From Trachythela sp. YZ-2020 (Eukaryota > Cnidaria > Anthozoa > Malacalcyonacea > Clavulariidae), in assembly GCA_016169945.1 (NCBI GenBank), contig JADLSH010000113.1:1550001-1614000 (forward strand): DNA of 64,000 nucleotides. The letters run 5' to 3'. This document shows, one piece after another, positions 23,559-35,300 of this stretch; position 1 is the stretch's first letter, and each line of letters starts with the position of its first letter. The notes beneath the pieces were generated by a model. The model was given only the letters and a program-made list of their open reading frames with translations. It ran no database searches and was not told the DNA's origin. A program made the position numbers and the translations under genes.

Positions 23559-23753
23559 ATGGGAATTTGTCCGGTTAGCTGTGCTCGAATTCGTCCGGTT
23601 TGTGCGATGCCAAGCTGCGAACTTTCATGGTTTTCCACAAAACCTGAGTTGGAAAGCGAGAGTTTGGATGTGGATATTATCACACGTGCAGCAAAAGCCT
23701 TCATCGACTCTCTTGAAAATTTGAACCAGCTCAAAGCTGACGAGCGTTGGTAG
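23559..23753 (+). CDS. Small ORF, doubtful
   Basis: An ATG-initiated 64-residue frame ending in KADERW. Its second half reads as a plausible amphipathic helix (SLDVDIITRAAKAFIDSLEN), while the first half is Cys-rich. The opposite strand is also open over 23477-23824 but has no ATG. I recognise no family. It could be a small single-exon gene, an exon of an unseen gene, or chance. Confidence 0.2.
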   Translation: MGICPVSCARIRPVCAMPSCELSWFSTKPELESESLDVDIITRAAKAFIDSLENLNQLKADERW

Positions 23754-24020
23754 TCATTACATAGACTCGATATGTTGTAAACTATAGCCGACGAAAGTGA
23801 ATATTGTCTAATATTACTGAACACGCGTTGATTTCGGTGTTAATGATTTTGTCACTTAGGCCAGATGCAAAATATCCTTGATTGACTTTCCGAGCTCTGA
23901 AAAAGCGAATGAATGAAAGATAGAAAGACAAAATATGAAAATAAAGAATGGAATAATAAATAAAATGTGTAATTTATTGTCGTCCCCAGGTTTTCAAACG
24001 AAGGACGCGAGTCTTTCAAG

Positions 24021-25534
24021 ATGGCGGAAGTCAGGAGTGCTGAAAACGAAGGCGAAAAACCAAGTCAAAATATCGAATTAACTGAGAAAGAACAGGCTCA
24101 AAAACAGACAGACGAGAAGAATAATACAAGCAGTACACCAAAAGAAGCAAGAACTAAAAGTACGTTGCTCAAGCTACGATATTTAGTTCATTTTTAAAGA
24201 TATTAATAATAAAAACAGATGATTTATAAAGTCTATATATTTTGTTATGTTTCAGTTGATGTTTTATTAAAAGCGGCTGGCGATGCGCCTATTATGAAGA
24301 AGAAAAAGTGGGCGGTGGATGCAAATAAAACTGTTGCATATTTAGTAGAATTCATCAGAAAGTATATTAAATGTGGCCCAGCAGATTCTTTGGTCAGTAT
24401 TAAAACAGGACAACATGCATTAAAAACATCGCCGTGGATATTCATCCGACACCAGATCCCAATGTGTAGCTGCTATTTGTATATTACCCATGCGTACATA
24501 CAACATTCACGTTGTTTCAACAATAAATTAACCTGAAACTTGCCCGCCCCAACCGGCCCTACCCGATTAGGCCACCTGTTTGCAGGAACTCATGAAGAGT
24601 TCATGTCACAAGTGGGATTCAAACTGCATGCGAGCGCACACAACTACACAAGGGGTACACTGGTACCACTAGGCTACAAAGGGAATGCTTGAAACCGAAC
24701 GAAAATTACGTGGTATCATTTTAGCATGTTCAAAGAACGAGGAAAGTACTTGTGTCGGACAAATAGCGTTTACACATTGGGATCCGGTGTCGGATGAATA
24801 ACCACAGCGAAAACATTTCCATCTATTTATATAATGGGAGTATGGGCAGTTAAGAAAACATCACTAATGGCTTAATTTATACAAGAGAGGGATGATAAGT
24901 CTGGACCAACTTCAGGGCAAAGAACCGATAGTTTGTCTTATAATTTGTTTGTGTATAGACGCAGCTAACAGATGGATCATCCCTCAAGGAGAATTATCTG
25001 CGTAGTTCGTCTACACAGACAAATGTGCATACATGTCTTTACAGATGATTCACCAATGTGTATGACTATGGCGTTAAATGAACTATCATAAATTATCAAT
25101 CATTATTGACTGCTTCCCAAAACCATTACCTTTTCCCTTTAGTTTCTATATGTCAATCAATGCTTTGTCCCTTATCCAGATCAACCCATCCAGAATCTTT
25201 ATGAGGTCAGTAAACATTACTCCAGCTATATAAAGAGATCAACTTTATGATCATAATGCCAACATCTGCATCATTGGGAGGCTCCTCCCCCCTGAAGCCT
25301 TTCAGCACCCCTTAGCAGTCACGTTTGTGCCAAGATTTTCATCATTTGTGCAACTTTTGAGGATAGGTACAACAGTGGCAAAAGGGTGCACCCCCCTGAA
25401 AAATGAGTTGGGACACCCCCCCCCATGACCACCATCTTATAACTGATGATATATGACAAACAATTATTTTGCAGTGTTTTGGTGCCGATGGCAAGCTAGT
25501 CCTGTATTATTGCAAGATGCAAGCTTGGGGATAA
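24021..25534 (+). CDS. ATG12: Ubiquitin-like autophagy protein ATG12, complete
   Basis: Exons 24021-24159, 24256-24392, 25143-25205 and 25475-25534 join in frame to 132 residues (human ATG12 has 140). The first exon gives a hydrophilic, low-complexity N-terminus as in other ATG12 proteins. Exon 2 begins the ubiquitin fold with IDVLLKAAGDAPIMKKKKWA. Exon 3 gives FLYVNQCFVPYPDQ. Exon 4 gives CFGADGKLVLYYCKMQAWG and stops directly after the terminal glycine. In known systems that glycine is activated by ATG7, passed to ATG10 and joined to a lysine of ATG5. The conjugate then acts with ATG16 as the ligase for ATG8 lipidation. No residue follows the glycine, so no processing is needed, as is usual for ATG12. 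The gene is divergent from PKC and convergent with CFAP52. Confidence 0.95.
24585..24690 (-). mobile_element. tRNA-derived SINE head in ATG12 intron
   Basis: The minus strand shows a box A-like TAGCCTAGTGGTACCAGTG and a box B-like GTTTGAATCCC about 40 bases apart. It lies in the second intron of ATG12, antisense to the gene. Confidence 0.55.
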
Positions 25535-26312
25535 ATAATACAAACTTCAAAAACGTTCTGCAATAATTGTAAATTTAAAATAGATAGCAACTCACCGCAA
25601 GGTTTGTAAAAATCGTAAACAAACCGGCGAGAATTGTGACTGTAAATAGTTCAATATGTGAATAAAATTCATCCATAATTTTGGCTTGTTTGGTATTTTT
25701 TATAGGCATAAATGAACCAGTATTTAATTTAAATGATATAAATTCAACACAAATTAAAGTTGACCTCATTTATGGACGTTTTTCCAGTGGTGCCGATTTC
25801 TCTCGTGTTTTTCCTCATGAAACTTTAATGAGTTGAAGAAAGGAGCACAACTTTCTTGCTTATCCATAGGCAGCAAACCAGGAGTGCTGGGGGGAGCATT
25901 AACCTCTGGGCAGTGGGCACCCTTAGAGTTTGTCTAGCCCCCCCCCCCCCAACCAAACCAATCTTTCGCCACCTATGTGTTTATGTTTGTACTCACTTAA
26001 CAAACCATCGCCGATTATAAATTACACAGCAGTGTCTAAAAGTTGAGTCAATTTAATTCAATTCTTAGCAAATAATTCGCAGGCATTCATATAAACAATT
26101 GCTCAAACTACATAAACATAATCTTTCGGGCTACCTTTTCCTCGAACATATACGTTAGTTTAAAAATATATATTAGTTTTTAACATAGGACATATATTAG
26201 TATGGAACATAAAATATACATTAGTCAAGCATCATATATTAGTGTTTAGTTTACAGTATTTTAATATGTACAATCATATGGCAGATTTCAAGTCATGGCA
26301 ATATGGAATTTT
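25535..26312. other. Convergent intergenic region, ATG12 and CFAP52
   Basis: This 778-bp gap between two stop codons must hold both 3' untranslated regions. A C-rich repeat with inverted ends of the type CATAGGC(A/G)GC lies at about 25865-25977. No further exon is seen. Confidence 0.55.
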
Positions 26313-29300
26313 TCAAAAAGGATATTTCCAACGTAGTATGGCGCCATCTGCACTAACACTGACAATCCATTGTCTGTTTGGACAGATCTTTAGTCTTGTA
26401 ATATCACCACTGTGGCCTTGACCAACATGAGTGATAGCTCCTTCTTCGTATTTCCAAACCTAAAGAAGACGTTTCAGAAACGAGTGTAAACTAAAGTAAC
26501 TTTACTTGTACTGGATAGCTCTATCAGTTCCAATGCTATTACAGGAGGGAATCTAAACTAAATTTATTTACACTGGATAGCTCTATCAGTTCTAAACTGT
26601 TCTCCCTAGAGGTCCAGTAAGGATCATCTCTTATTGATCCAGTGTTACTACAGGAGGAAACCTAAACTAACTTTATTTATACTGGATAGCTCTATCAGTT
26701 CTAAACTGTTCTCCCTGGAGGTCCAGTAATAGCTCTATTAGTTCTAAACTGTTCTCCCTAGAGGTCCAGTAATAGCTCTATTAGTTCTAAACTGTTCTCC
26801 CTGGAGGTCCAGTAATAGCTCTATTAGTTCTAAACTGTTCTCCCTGGAGGTCCAGTAATAGCTCTATCAGTTCTAAACTGTTCTTCCTAGAGGTCCAGTA
26901 AGAGTCATCTCTTATTGATTCAGTGTTACTACAGGAGGAAACCTAAACTAAACTAACTCAATTTATACTGGATAACTCTATCAGTTCTAAACTGTCCTCA
27001 CTAGAGATCTAGCAAGGCCCTCGACTTCTCGAGTCGTCACACTCTTACTTTGTTACGGTCTCAAATAGGCCTCGTGTAAACGGGGCAGTTAGCATTGCCC
27101 GTGGTCTTAGTTAACGGCACAGGGCTGAATGTACAAAACCGGACAATCGATCTCATATTATTTCTTTCGGGCCATATAAAATTCGGCAAAACATCGCTTC
27201 TTCAAACATGCAAGATGATATTCTATTACCTTAATAAGTTTATCAGCGCCCCCTGTTACAAGATAGATTCCATCGGAAGAGATATCCAAACCCTCGATAG
27301 AACCTGATTTAGAACCATCCAGTTCACGGATCTGAGAACCATCAAACGTCTCCCAGTACGCAATCTGAAACAGACCGGTATTTCTTAACGCGGCAGGATT
27401 AAGGTTTAGGATTCGGGATTAGAGGTAAGGATTAAGAGTAGAATTGATTATTAGGATTAATATTTGGGATTATAATTTTTAGAGTTAAGCCCCGATCAGA
27501 AGATGAGAGTTGACGAGAGTTGGCAAGTGAGAGTTTGTATGAAAGTTTGTTTAAAGGCTCTTTTCCACTCATCGCAAAACCAACTCGCTGCGAGTTCTTG
27601 CATGTAATTAAAATAAACTGTCGAGCATTGTGATTGGATGAAAGTACTCGCAGCGAGCTTGCGAGTTGGTTTTTGCTATGGTTTTTGCGACGAGTGGAAA
27701 AGAGTCTTAACTTTGGTAAACAAAGTGTTTAGATTTCCTTCTTAGCTTTTCTTGTTATAGACACAGTCATTAAGTTCATTCTTATAAGAAAGTGCAAAAC
27801 ACTAGTCTGACTATAGTTGTTTAAAATTCTTATGCAACTCTCATGACCGGTCAAACGAGCAAAAGTCTCATCAACTTTGAAAATTTGAACCTCAAAGTTG
27901 ATGTGAGTTGATGAGAGTTGATGAGAGTTGATGTGAGTTGATGTGAGTTGATGAGAGTTGATGAGAGTTGATGAGAGTCGATGAGAGTGCACTAGTGTTG
28001 ATGAGAGTTGATGTGAGTTGATGAGAGTTGATGAGAGTTGATGAGAGTCGATGAGAGTGCACTAGTGTTGATGAGAGTTGATGTGAGTTGATGAGAGTTG
28101 ATGAGAGTGCACTAGTGTCGATGAGTGTCGATGAGAGTTGATGTGAGTTGATGTGAGTTGATGTGAGTTGATGAGAGTTGATGAGAGTTGATGAGAGTCG
28201 ATGAGAGTGCACTAGTGTCGATGAGAGTTGATGTGAGTTGATGTGAGTTGATGAGAGTTGATGAGAGTCGATGAGAGTTGATGTGAGTTGATGAGAGTTG
28301 ATGTGAGTTGATGAGAGTCGATTGATGAGAGTCAGGATTAGGACTGGGGAATATGTATAATTTTAAGAAAAACCAGGAGCGGTTGCGAAAAATGCAACTA
28401 TAGGCCCCAGGGCCGCATTAAGGCAGCGCGGGGCCCGTGGTATTTTTTCGCGCGGGGCCCCTTTGGCTTTTTCCGACTGCTCTATAAACTGAAAAAATTA
28501 ACCCTTTTAAGTTGTCATTAAAAATAACTTGGTCAAAGAACATCTCATACTTAAGATTCGGAATATTATTGTGGAGGATGATATTTATAGGTCATGATGA
28601 AGTTAGAGTTGATTTGAGGCTTTTGGACAGATTTTAAAATTGGTCTCACAAAGTACAGTATAGTATATACCTTTCTATCTGTGCCTGCCGTGATAATCTG
28701 ACATTCGTCTGGTCGATAGCAGATCGCTTTGAACAAAGTGTTGGCAAAGATCACTTGGTTTCGAACGAAACGTCTGCAATGGAGAATGCATGTTGTGTTC
28801 AAAGTATTTTATTACTAGACGGAATAGATCATAACGATATAGAAAACAGAGTAGAAGTCTTTCTTGTTTATGAAGAGAAGTTCTAAATATAATAGTGCCT
28901 TTATTTGGAATACTGTACCTAATGATGCCAAAAAGGCCAAAACCTTATATTCATTTAAAAGGCTTGTACGATTCCGACGTCCTGTTCCATAGATTAGGAA
29001 AGGCTTATTATGGCTTGATCATTAAATTTGATATTAAATTTGTAATATTAATAGTTATATTTGCATGTTTTGTTTCTATTTTTTTCTATTTTGTATTTAT
29101 TTTCATTTATATCTTTGGTTTTGTATTCTTTATATATTCTAGCACGCGTCCCATGGAAATCAACATGTTGTTGTTAGGGCTAGCGTGTTGAAATAAAATG
29201 TATGTGTGTATGTATATGTGTGTGTGTGTGCGTGCGCGCGTGCGCGTATGTATGTATGTATGCATGCATGTATGTACGTATGTATGTATATATATGTACG

Positions 29301-32300
29301 TTGTTTCCAGCTTATTTTCCTTACTTTAAATCCCATATAATACAACTTCCGTCAGTACTGGCTGTCACACACTACAACAAAAAATACAACACGAAATGTG
29401 TAAATACAATAATAAATGCATCGGCTTTCCCGGCCATGTTACAGTTCGCGATTTCTGACACAGAGTCATGTTATGTAAAACATATTCACATTAAAATTGT
29501 GAACTTGACCCGCATTTTATTCCGTCAACTTTTCCTAACATACCATAAAGACGTGAAAGAAACGAATGAGAATGAAAAATATCAGAAAAGAGAGAAGCAG
29601 TCCATGCTCAATGATTTACTATTAATACTTTTTAACATAACATCGCTCTATGTCCGAAATCATGGCGTTGAAAGTGGCAACAAAAATTGTCTTGTGTAAA
29701 GGCGGATTTCCAGTCCTCGCACGAAGTTCCTCGCAGCTCGCTGCGAGTACTCGCAGACGTTCTGCGAGTGTTTTGCCGCTCGCGGGAAATAGTTCAAAAT
29801 TTTGAACTATTTTTTACTCGCTGCGAGAGCTCGCAATAATAAACCAATCATAAAACGGCGTGTGGTGGCAACGGAATGACATTCGTGCGAGTACTCGCAG
29901 CGAGCTGCGAGGAGCTTCGTGCGAGGACTGGAAATCCGCCTTAACATGACCTTTAAAGCCTGGTTCACACAGTGAACTCAATATGTTTAACCTAGAACGA
30001 TAACGCCCATTCAATTGGCGGGAAAAAGTGAAGCCAATGCGTCAGATCGCGTATGGATCACGTCAGTCATCCACGTCATCCGTGCGTCAGTTTCAGTCCC
30101 CTGATACGTCATCATTGCGCGGTCCGTACATGGCGAAAACATTTTTGTTTTCTTGAGAGTCGTATAAGTTAGTTTGTGAAAAAGTTTACGAAATTCATAA
30201 AAAATATGGGAGAAGATAAGATCAAGACTTATTTAATGAGGGTTACATATGATAGTTAACACTGATAAATTTGTGGCCCTCGAACTTAGGCTATCGATAG
30301 GCGGCTATCGTAAAGTCTTTAACAAATATTCAAGTTATTTTTAATTTCTTTAACTTACTTATTTTGAACTTAAACCGTTGTGAAAACAATCACGATTGAT
30401 GGCGAGGCATTTTATTTTGGCTTCAAATTTTCCTGGTATGTTATCGCTCCAGGTTAAACATTGCGTTCACTGGGTTCACACTAGCACTGATTTTGTCGAC
30501 GATTTTTCTCCTCCTGACCCATGCGAATGAGTGACTCACGAACAAAAGTAATGCGACGGCCATTATGGGATCGATTTTAACTCCATTGAACTCTAAGTAA
30601 ACTGGAACGCTAACTCCTATGATCAAGTCCTATGATTCGTTGAAGCCAAGCTAGTTTTTCTGAGTTTTGAGTTGAAATATTTAACGCCGAACATTGGGCT
30701 GTATATGAAATTGAAGCTATTAAAAAGTTCTATTTGATATAAAAACTTCAAGACTTTAGGCAAAATGGAAATACTTAAAAAATACAAAAACAACCGCAAT
30801 TTTGTAAAATACGGCAAATTTTCCCTCAAAGTTTTAAGTATTTCCCTTTTACCTAAAGTCTTGAAGTTTTTATATCAAATAGAACTTTTTAATAGCTTCA
30901 ATTTCATATACAGCCCAATGTTCGGCGTTAAGTATTTCAACTCAAAACTCAGAAAAACTGAATTAAGCTGGCTTCAATTTCCCCCCCTGCGTTAGCGTTC
31001 CAGTCTATTATAGTTCAATGGGTTTTACAAAGGCATGCGTTGATATGCATGTCATTCGCTCGATCACATCGATCAGGAAGAGAAAAATTCAGGGCTAGGA
31101 CGAAAACATACTCACCTCTTCATCATTTTTGCGAACCTTGATGCACGTGACAGATCCTAAAAATTGAAACAAAATTAATACAACTCCGCCGTGGCGCCGT
31201 TTTGATACAGCGCGTGGTCTTGTTGCGGGAAACTTGTCATTTTGAGTTTCATATTCTATTACAGCTAGACATTTCTAAAGGAAAGAGAATTAGCTATATT
31301 GACCGTTGGCTGTTTTGCGGTTTTCCTGAGTAAACTGTCAAAGAGTGTAAAAATCAACTTGTCCGGATAATGGCGCATGTGTCTCTAAGTTCTTATGTGG
31401 GCAGTCAAATAGTCTTGTCAAAGTTTATGTAAGTTGCAGAAGATTCGGTTAAATTAATGATTTGTCATGGTTGGCTTGTGTCTATTCTCGCAACGTGGTT
31501 AAGTGTAAACGTGGTCTTAGGTTGACCCGCCAAGCCTTTATCTGGATAACAGCGCTGTGCCGGGGTAAAAGGATAAGCATTTTGTTCGGGGAAAAAACAT
31601 GTTCAAGTATATCAAATTTGAATAAATAAATCAAAACTATCAAATTTATGAAATGTTCAGTTAACCACTTATGTCAGATCAATTAACCACTTATCACTCA
31701 TTCAACCAACCCATCACTCAATCAAGCGGTCATTCAATGAATGAATCAAATTACGAAACAATACAGGTCACAGGACATTACAGCTAGATGTAGTAATTCA
31801 GTCCTTGATACCTTTGTGTTCTTTCATGGCTTCCTCCATCTTCTGTTTTACTGCCGACACTGACCAAACACGAACCTGTCCTTCCCCTCCCCCACTGATC
31901 AAATTTTGACCATCAGAGGTGGTTGCTATGGCAGTCACGCCCTTGTTGTGAGCATCGTTAATCGTGTATATCAATTTGCCACTTTGTGGGGAGTACGCAC
32001 GAATCTTGTTGTCACTCCAACCTAAATGGCAACAGATTCATACTAAACTAATCCAACTTTATTTGTACTGGATAGCTCTATCAGTTCTAAACTGTTCTCC
32101 CTAGAGGTCCAGTAAGGGCCATCTCTTATTGATCCAGTGTTACTACAGGAGGAAACCTAAACTAAACTAACTTTATTTATACTGGATAGCTCTATCAGTT
32201 CTAAACTGTTCTCCCTAGAGGTCCAGTAAGAGTCATCTCTTATTGATCCAGTGTTACTACAGGAGGAAACCTAAACTAAACTAACTTTATTTATACTGGA

Positions 32301-35300
32301 TAGCTTTATCAGTTCTAAACTGTTCTCCCTAGAGGTCAAGTAAGGGCCATCTCTTATTGATCCAGTGTTACTACAGGAGGAAACCTAAACTAAACTAACT
32401 TTATTTATACTGGATAGCTTTATCAGTTCTAAACTGTTCTCCTTAGAGGTCCAGTAAGAGTCATCTCTTATTGATCCAGTGTTACTACAGGAGGAAACCT
32501 AAACTAAACTAACTTTATTTATACTGGATAGCTCTATCAGTTCTAAACTGTTCTCCCTAGAGATCCAGTAAGAGTCATCCCTGCTCTAAACTAAAAGAGT
32601 AAAATGCGTCATTTTTCAGCAAACCTACCGCTGACAATAGATTTGCCGTCTGCAGTTACAGCCACTGCATTACAATCCATATTTGGCACAGTTACTCTCA
32701 ACAGTTCTTTACTGGTATTTGTGTTCCAAACACGGATATCATTCTTGGATGAGGTTACAAATACATCAGAATATTCACTATATAGAAAAATATGATATAT
32801 ATTAGAAGTTTATTAATCGTTCATGGAACCAGATTTAATATCAGACTTTTTTTTGCCAGTTACTCTGATTTTCAGTAAATTAATGTAATTTCCTGGTCAA
32901 ATTGCATTCACAACCCAACGTTTCGGCACTCCAGTAAAGTGTCGATCTTCTTCCTATATTTTGATATTTTACTCTGTCTAATGCCAAATGATTTTACTCG
33001 TCAAGGAGAAAGCGTTGGGTGTTAATGGCTTAACCAGGCAGTTTTGTTTGGTTTTGGTTTGGTTTGGTTTGGTTTGGTTTGGTTTGGTTTGGTTTGGTTT
33101 GGTTTGGTTTGGTTTGGTTTGGTTTGGTTTGGTTTGAACTGGTTTCGTTTGGTTTGAACTGGTTTGGTTTGGTTTGAACTGGTTTGGTTTGGTTTGGTTT
33201 GGTTTGGTTTGGTTTGGTTTGAACTGGTTTGGTTTGGTTTGAACTGGTTTGGTTTGGTTTGAACTGGTTTGAACTGGTTTGGTTTGAACTGGTTTGAACT
33301 GGTTTGGTTTGAACTGGTTTGGTTTGAACTGGTTTGAACTGGTTTGGTTTGAACTGGTTTGAACTGGTTTGGTTTGAACTGGTTTGAACTGGTTTGAACT
33401 GGTTTGAACTGGTTTGAACTGGTTTGGTTTGAACTGGTTTGAACTGGTTTGGTTTGAACTGGTTTGAACTGGTTTGAACTGGTTTGGTTTGAACTGGTTT
33501 GAACTGGTTTGGTTTGAACTGGTTTGAACTGGTTTGGTTTGAACTGGTTTGGTTTGAACTGGTTTGAACTGGTTTGGTTTGAACTGGTTTGAACTGGTTT
33601 GGTTTGAACTGGTTTGAACTGGTTTGGTTTGAACTGGTTTGAACTGGTTTGGTTTGAACTGGTTTGAACTGGTTTGGTTTGAACTGGTTTGGTTTGAACT
33701 GGTTTGAACTGGTTTGAACTGGTTTGGTTTGAACTGGTTTGGTTTGAACTGGTTTGAACTGGTTTGGTTTGAACTGGTTTGAACTGGTTTGGACTGGTTT
33801 GGTTTGAACTGGTTTGAACTGGTTTGGTTTGAACTGGTTTGAACTGGTTTGGTTTGAACTGGTTTGGTTTGAACTGGTTTGAACTGGTTTGAACTGGTTT
33901 GGTTTGAACTGGTTTGAACTGGTTTGGTTTGAACTGGTTTGGTTTGAACTGGTTTGAACTGGTTTGGTTTGAACTGGTTTGAACTGGTTTGGTTTGAACT
34001 GGTTTGGTTTGAACTGGTTTGGTTTGAACTGGTTTGTTTGTTTGTCAGAAGTTGTTAGGTGGCTACATTGTCATGTAGAATCATAGAATGTCAAAAACAT
34101 GCAAGAAAAAATTTATGACTCACGATGGAAACACGATATCATAGACTTTCTCGTAGTGGCATGTGTTGATCAGTTCACTGGTGAATGCATTCAGATTGAA
34201 CCTGTACATTTGAGATATCTGCGTGCCTACGAAAAACTACATCAAAACACAGCAACATTTAATAATCATACATGAACATTAATCAGTGTCAATTTGCCTG
34301 GCAGATGCTCAACGCTCTTATATGTACTAGAGTTCTGGGCACTAGGCTAAATCATCGTTACCACTACAGTTGAAAAATTGAATCACAGTACTTAAGCTAT
34401 TAACCTGATGTCCAACACCGCGCAAGGTCAGTGATGTCACACCTCCATCAACTTTAGCTGTTCTATAAAACAAATACAAGTACTTTGAAGGTTCAAGTTA
34501 CTAGCGACAGAACATATATAGACAATTAGACATTATAGACAAGACCACAGGCCTATAGGATATGCAAAAGATTTGTTAGGTAATATCTGTTAGATATTAA
34601 ATATCTGAATTACGGAGAGCGTATCATATTAATATCATTATTCCTTCAACCTATACAGGGCTCGACAAACTCTGTCGACATCACAAATATTTGGTAAACA
34701 GAAGCTCTGGAACATAAAATCGAAATCTGCAGATCGATCGAAGTACATACCTGACTCGTTTATAAGTCTTACTCTTCAACAATGCTACGGTGCCATCTCC
34801 AGCTCCGACCAATACGTCTCCAGTCTTGAATATTTGCAACGCCTGGATACCCAGGCTGAATTTCTCTTTCTGAGGACCATAATGCCTGAACAGTCTTGTC
34901 TTCATGTTGATCTAAAACACAAGATGTGGATATTTAATAGCTCTGTGTTTTGTTAATTCCTCCAGCATTAATTATACTACAACTCTCATATAAATCCTCG
35001 CTTGTCAACTCTCATGCAATTGTTGTTCTCATTTTGACTATGTTTTGACCAAGCAATGAAAGTTGAGGAAACTCTCATATAAATTCTCGCTTGTCACCTC
35101 TCGTGCAACTCTTGTTCTCATTTGACCAAGCAATGAAAGTTGAGGAAACTCTCATATAAATTCTCGCTTGTCACCTCTCATGCAACTCTTGTTCTCATTT
35201 GACCAAGCAATGAAAGTTGAGGAAACTCTCATATAAATTCTCGCTTGTCACCTCTCGTGCAACTCTTGTTCTCATTTGACGAAGCAATGAAAGTTGAGGA

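Larger units (their letters stand above)
21139..24020. other. Head-to-head intergenic region, PKC and ATG12
   Basis: About 2.9 kb separates the PKC start codon (minus) from the ATG12 start codon (plus), so promoters of both genes must lie here, or first non-coding exons. I see no unambiguous TATA box. It contains a 205-bp MITE (21379-21583), repeat fragments (22130-22450), an ACAAGTTGT-type repeat (22945-23220), a second MITE (about 23238-23496) and a small stop-poor patch (23477-23824). Confidence 0.6.

Noticed and set aside
27729..28212. Minus-strand frame of SSTLINSHQL repeats
   Set aside because: It is a translation of the 10-bp minisatellite in a CFAP52 intron; no start context or conservation argument supports it.
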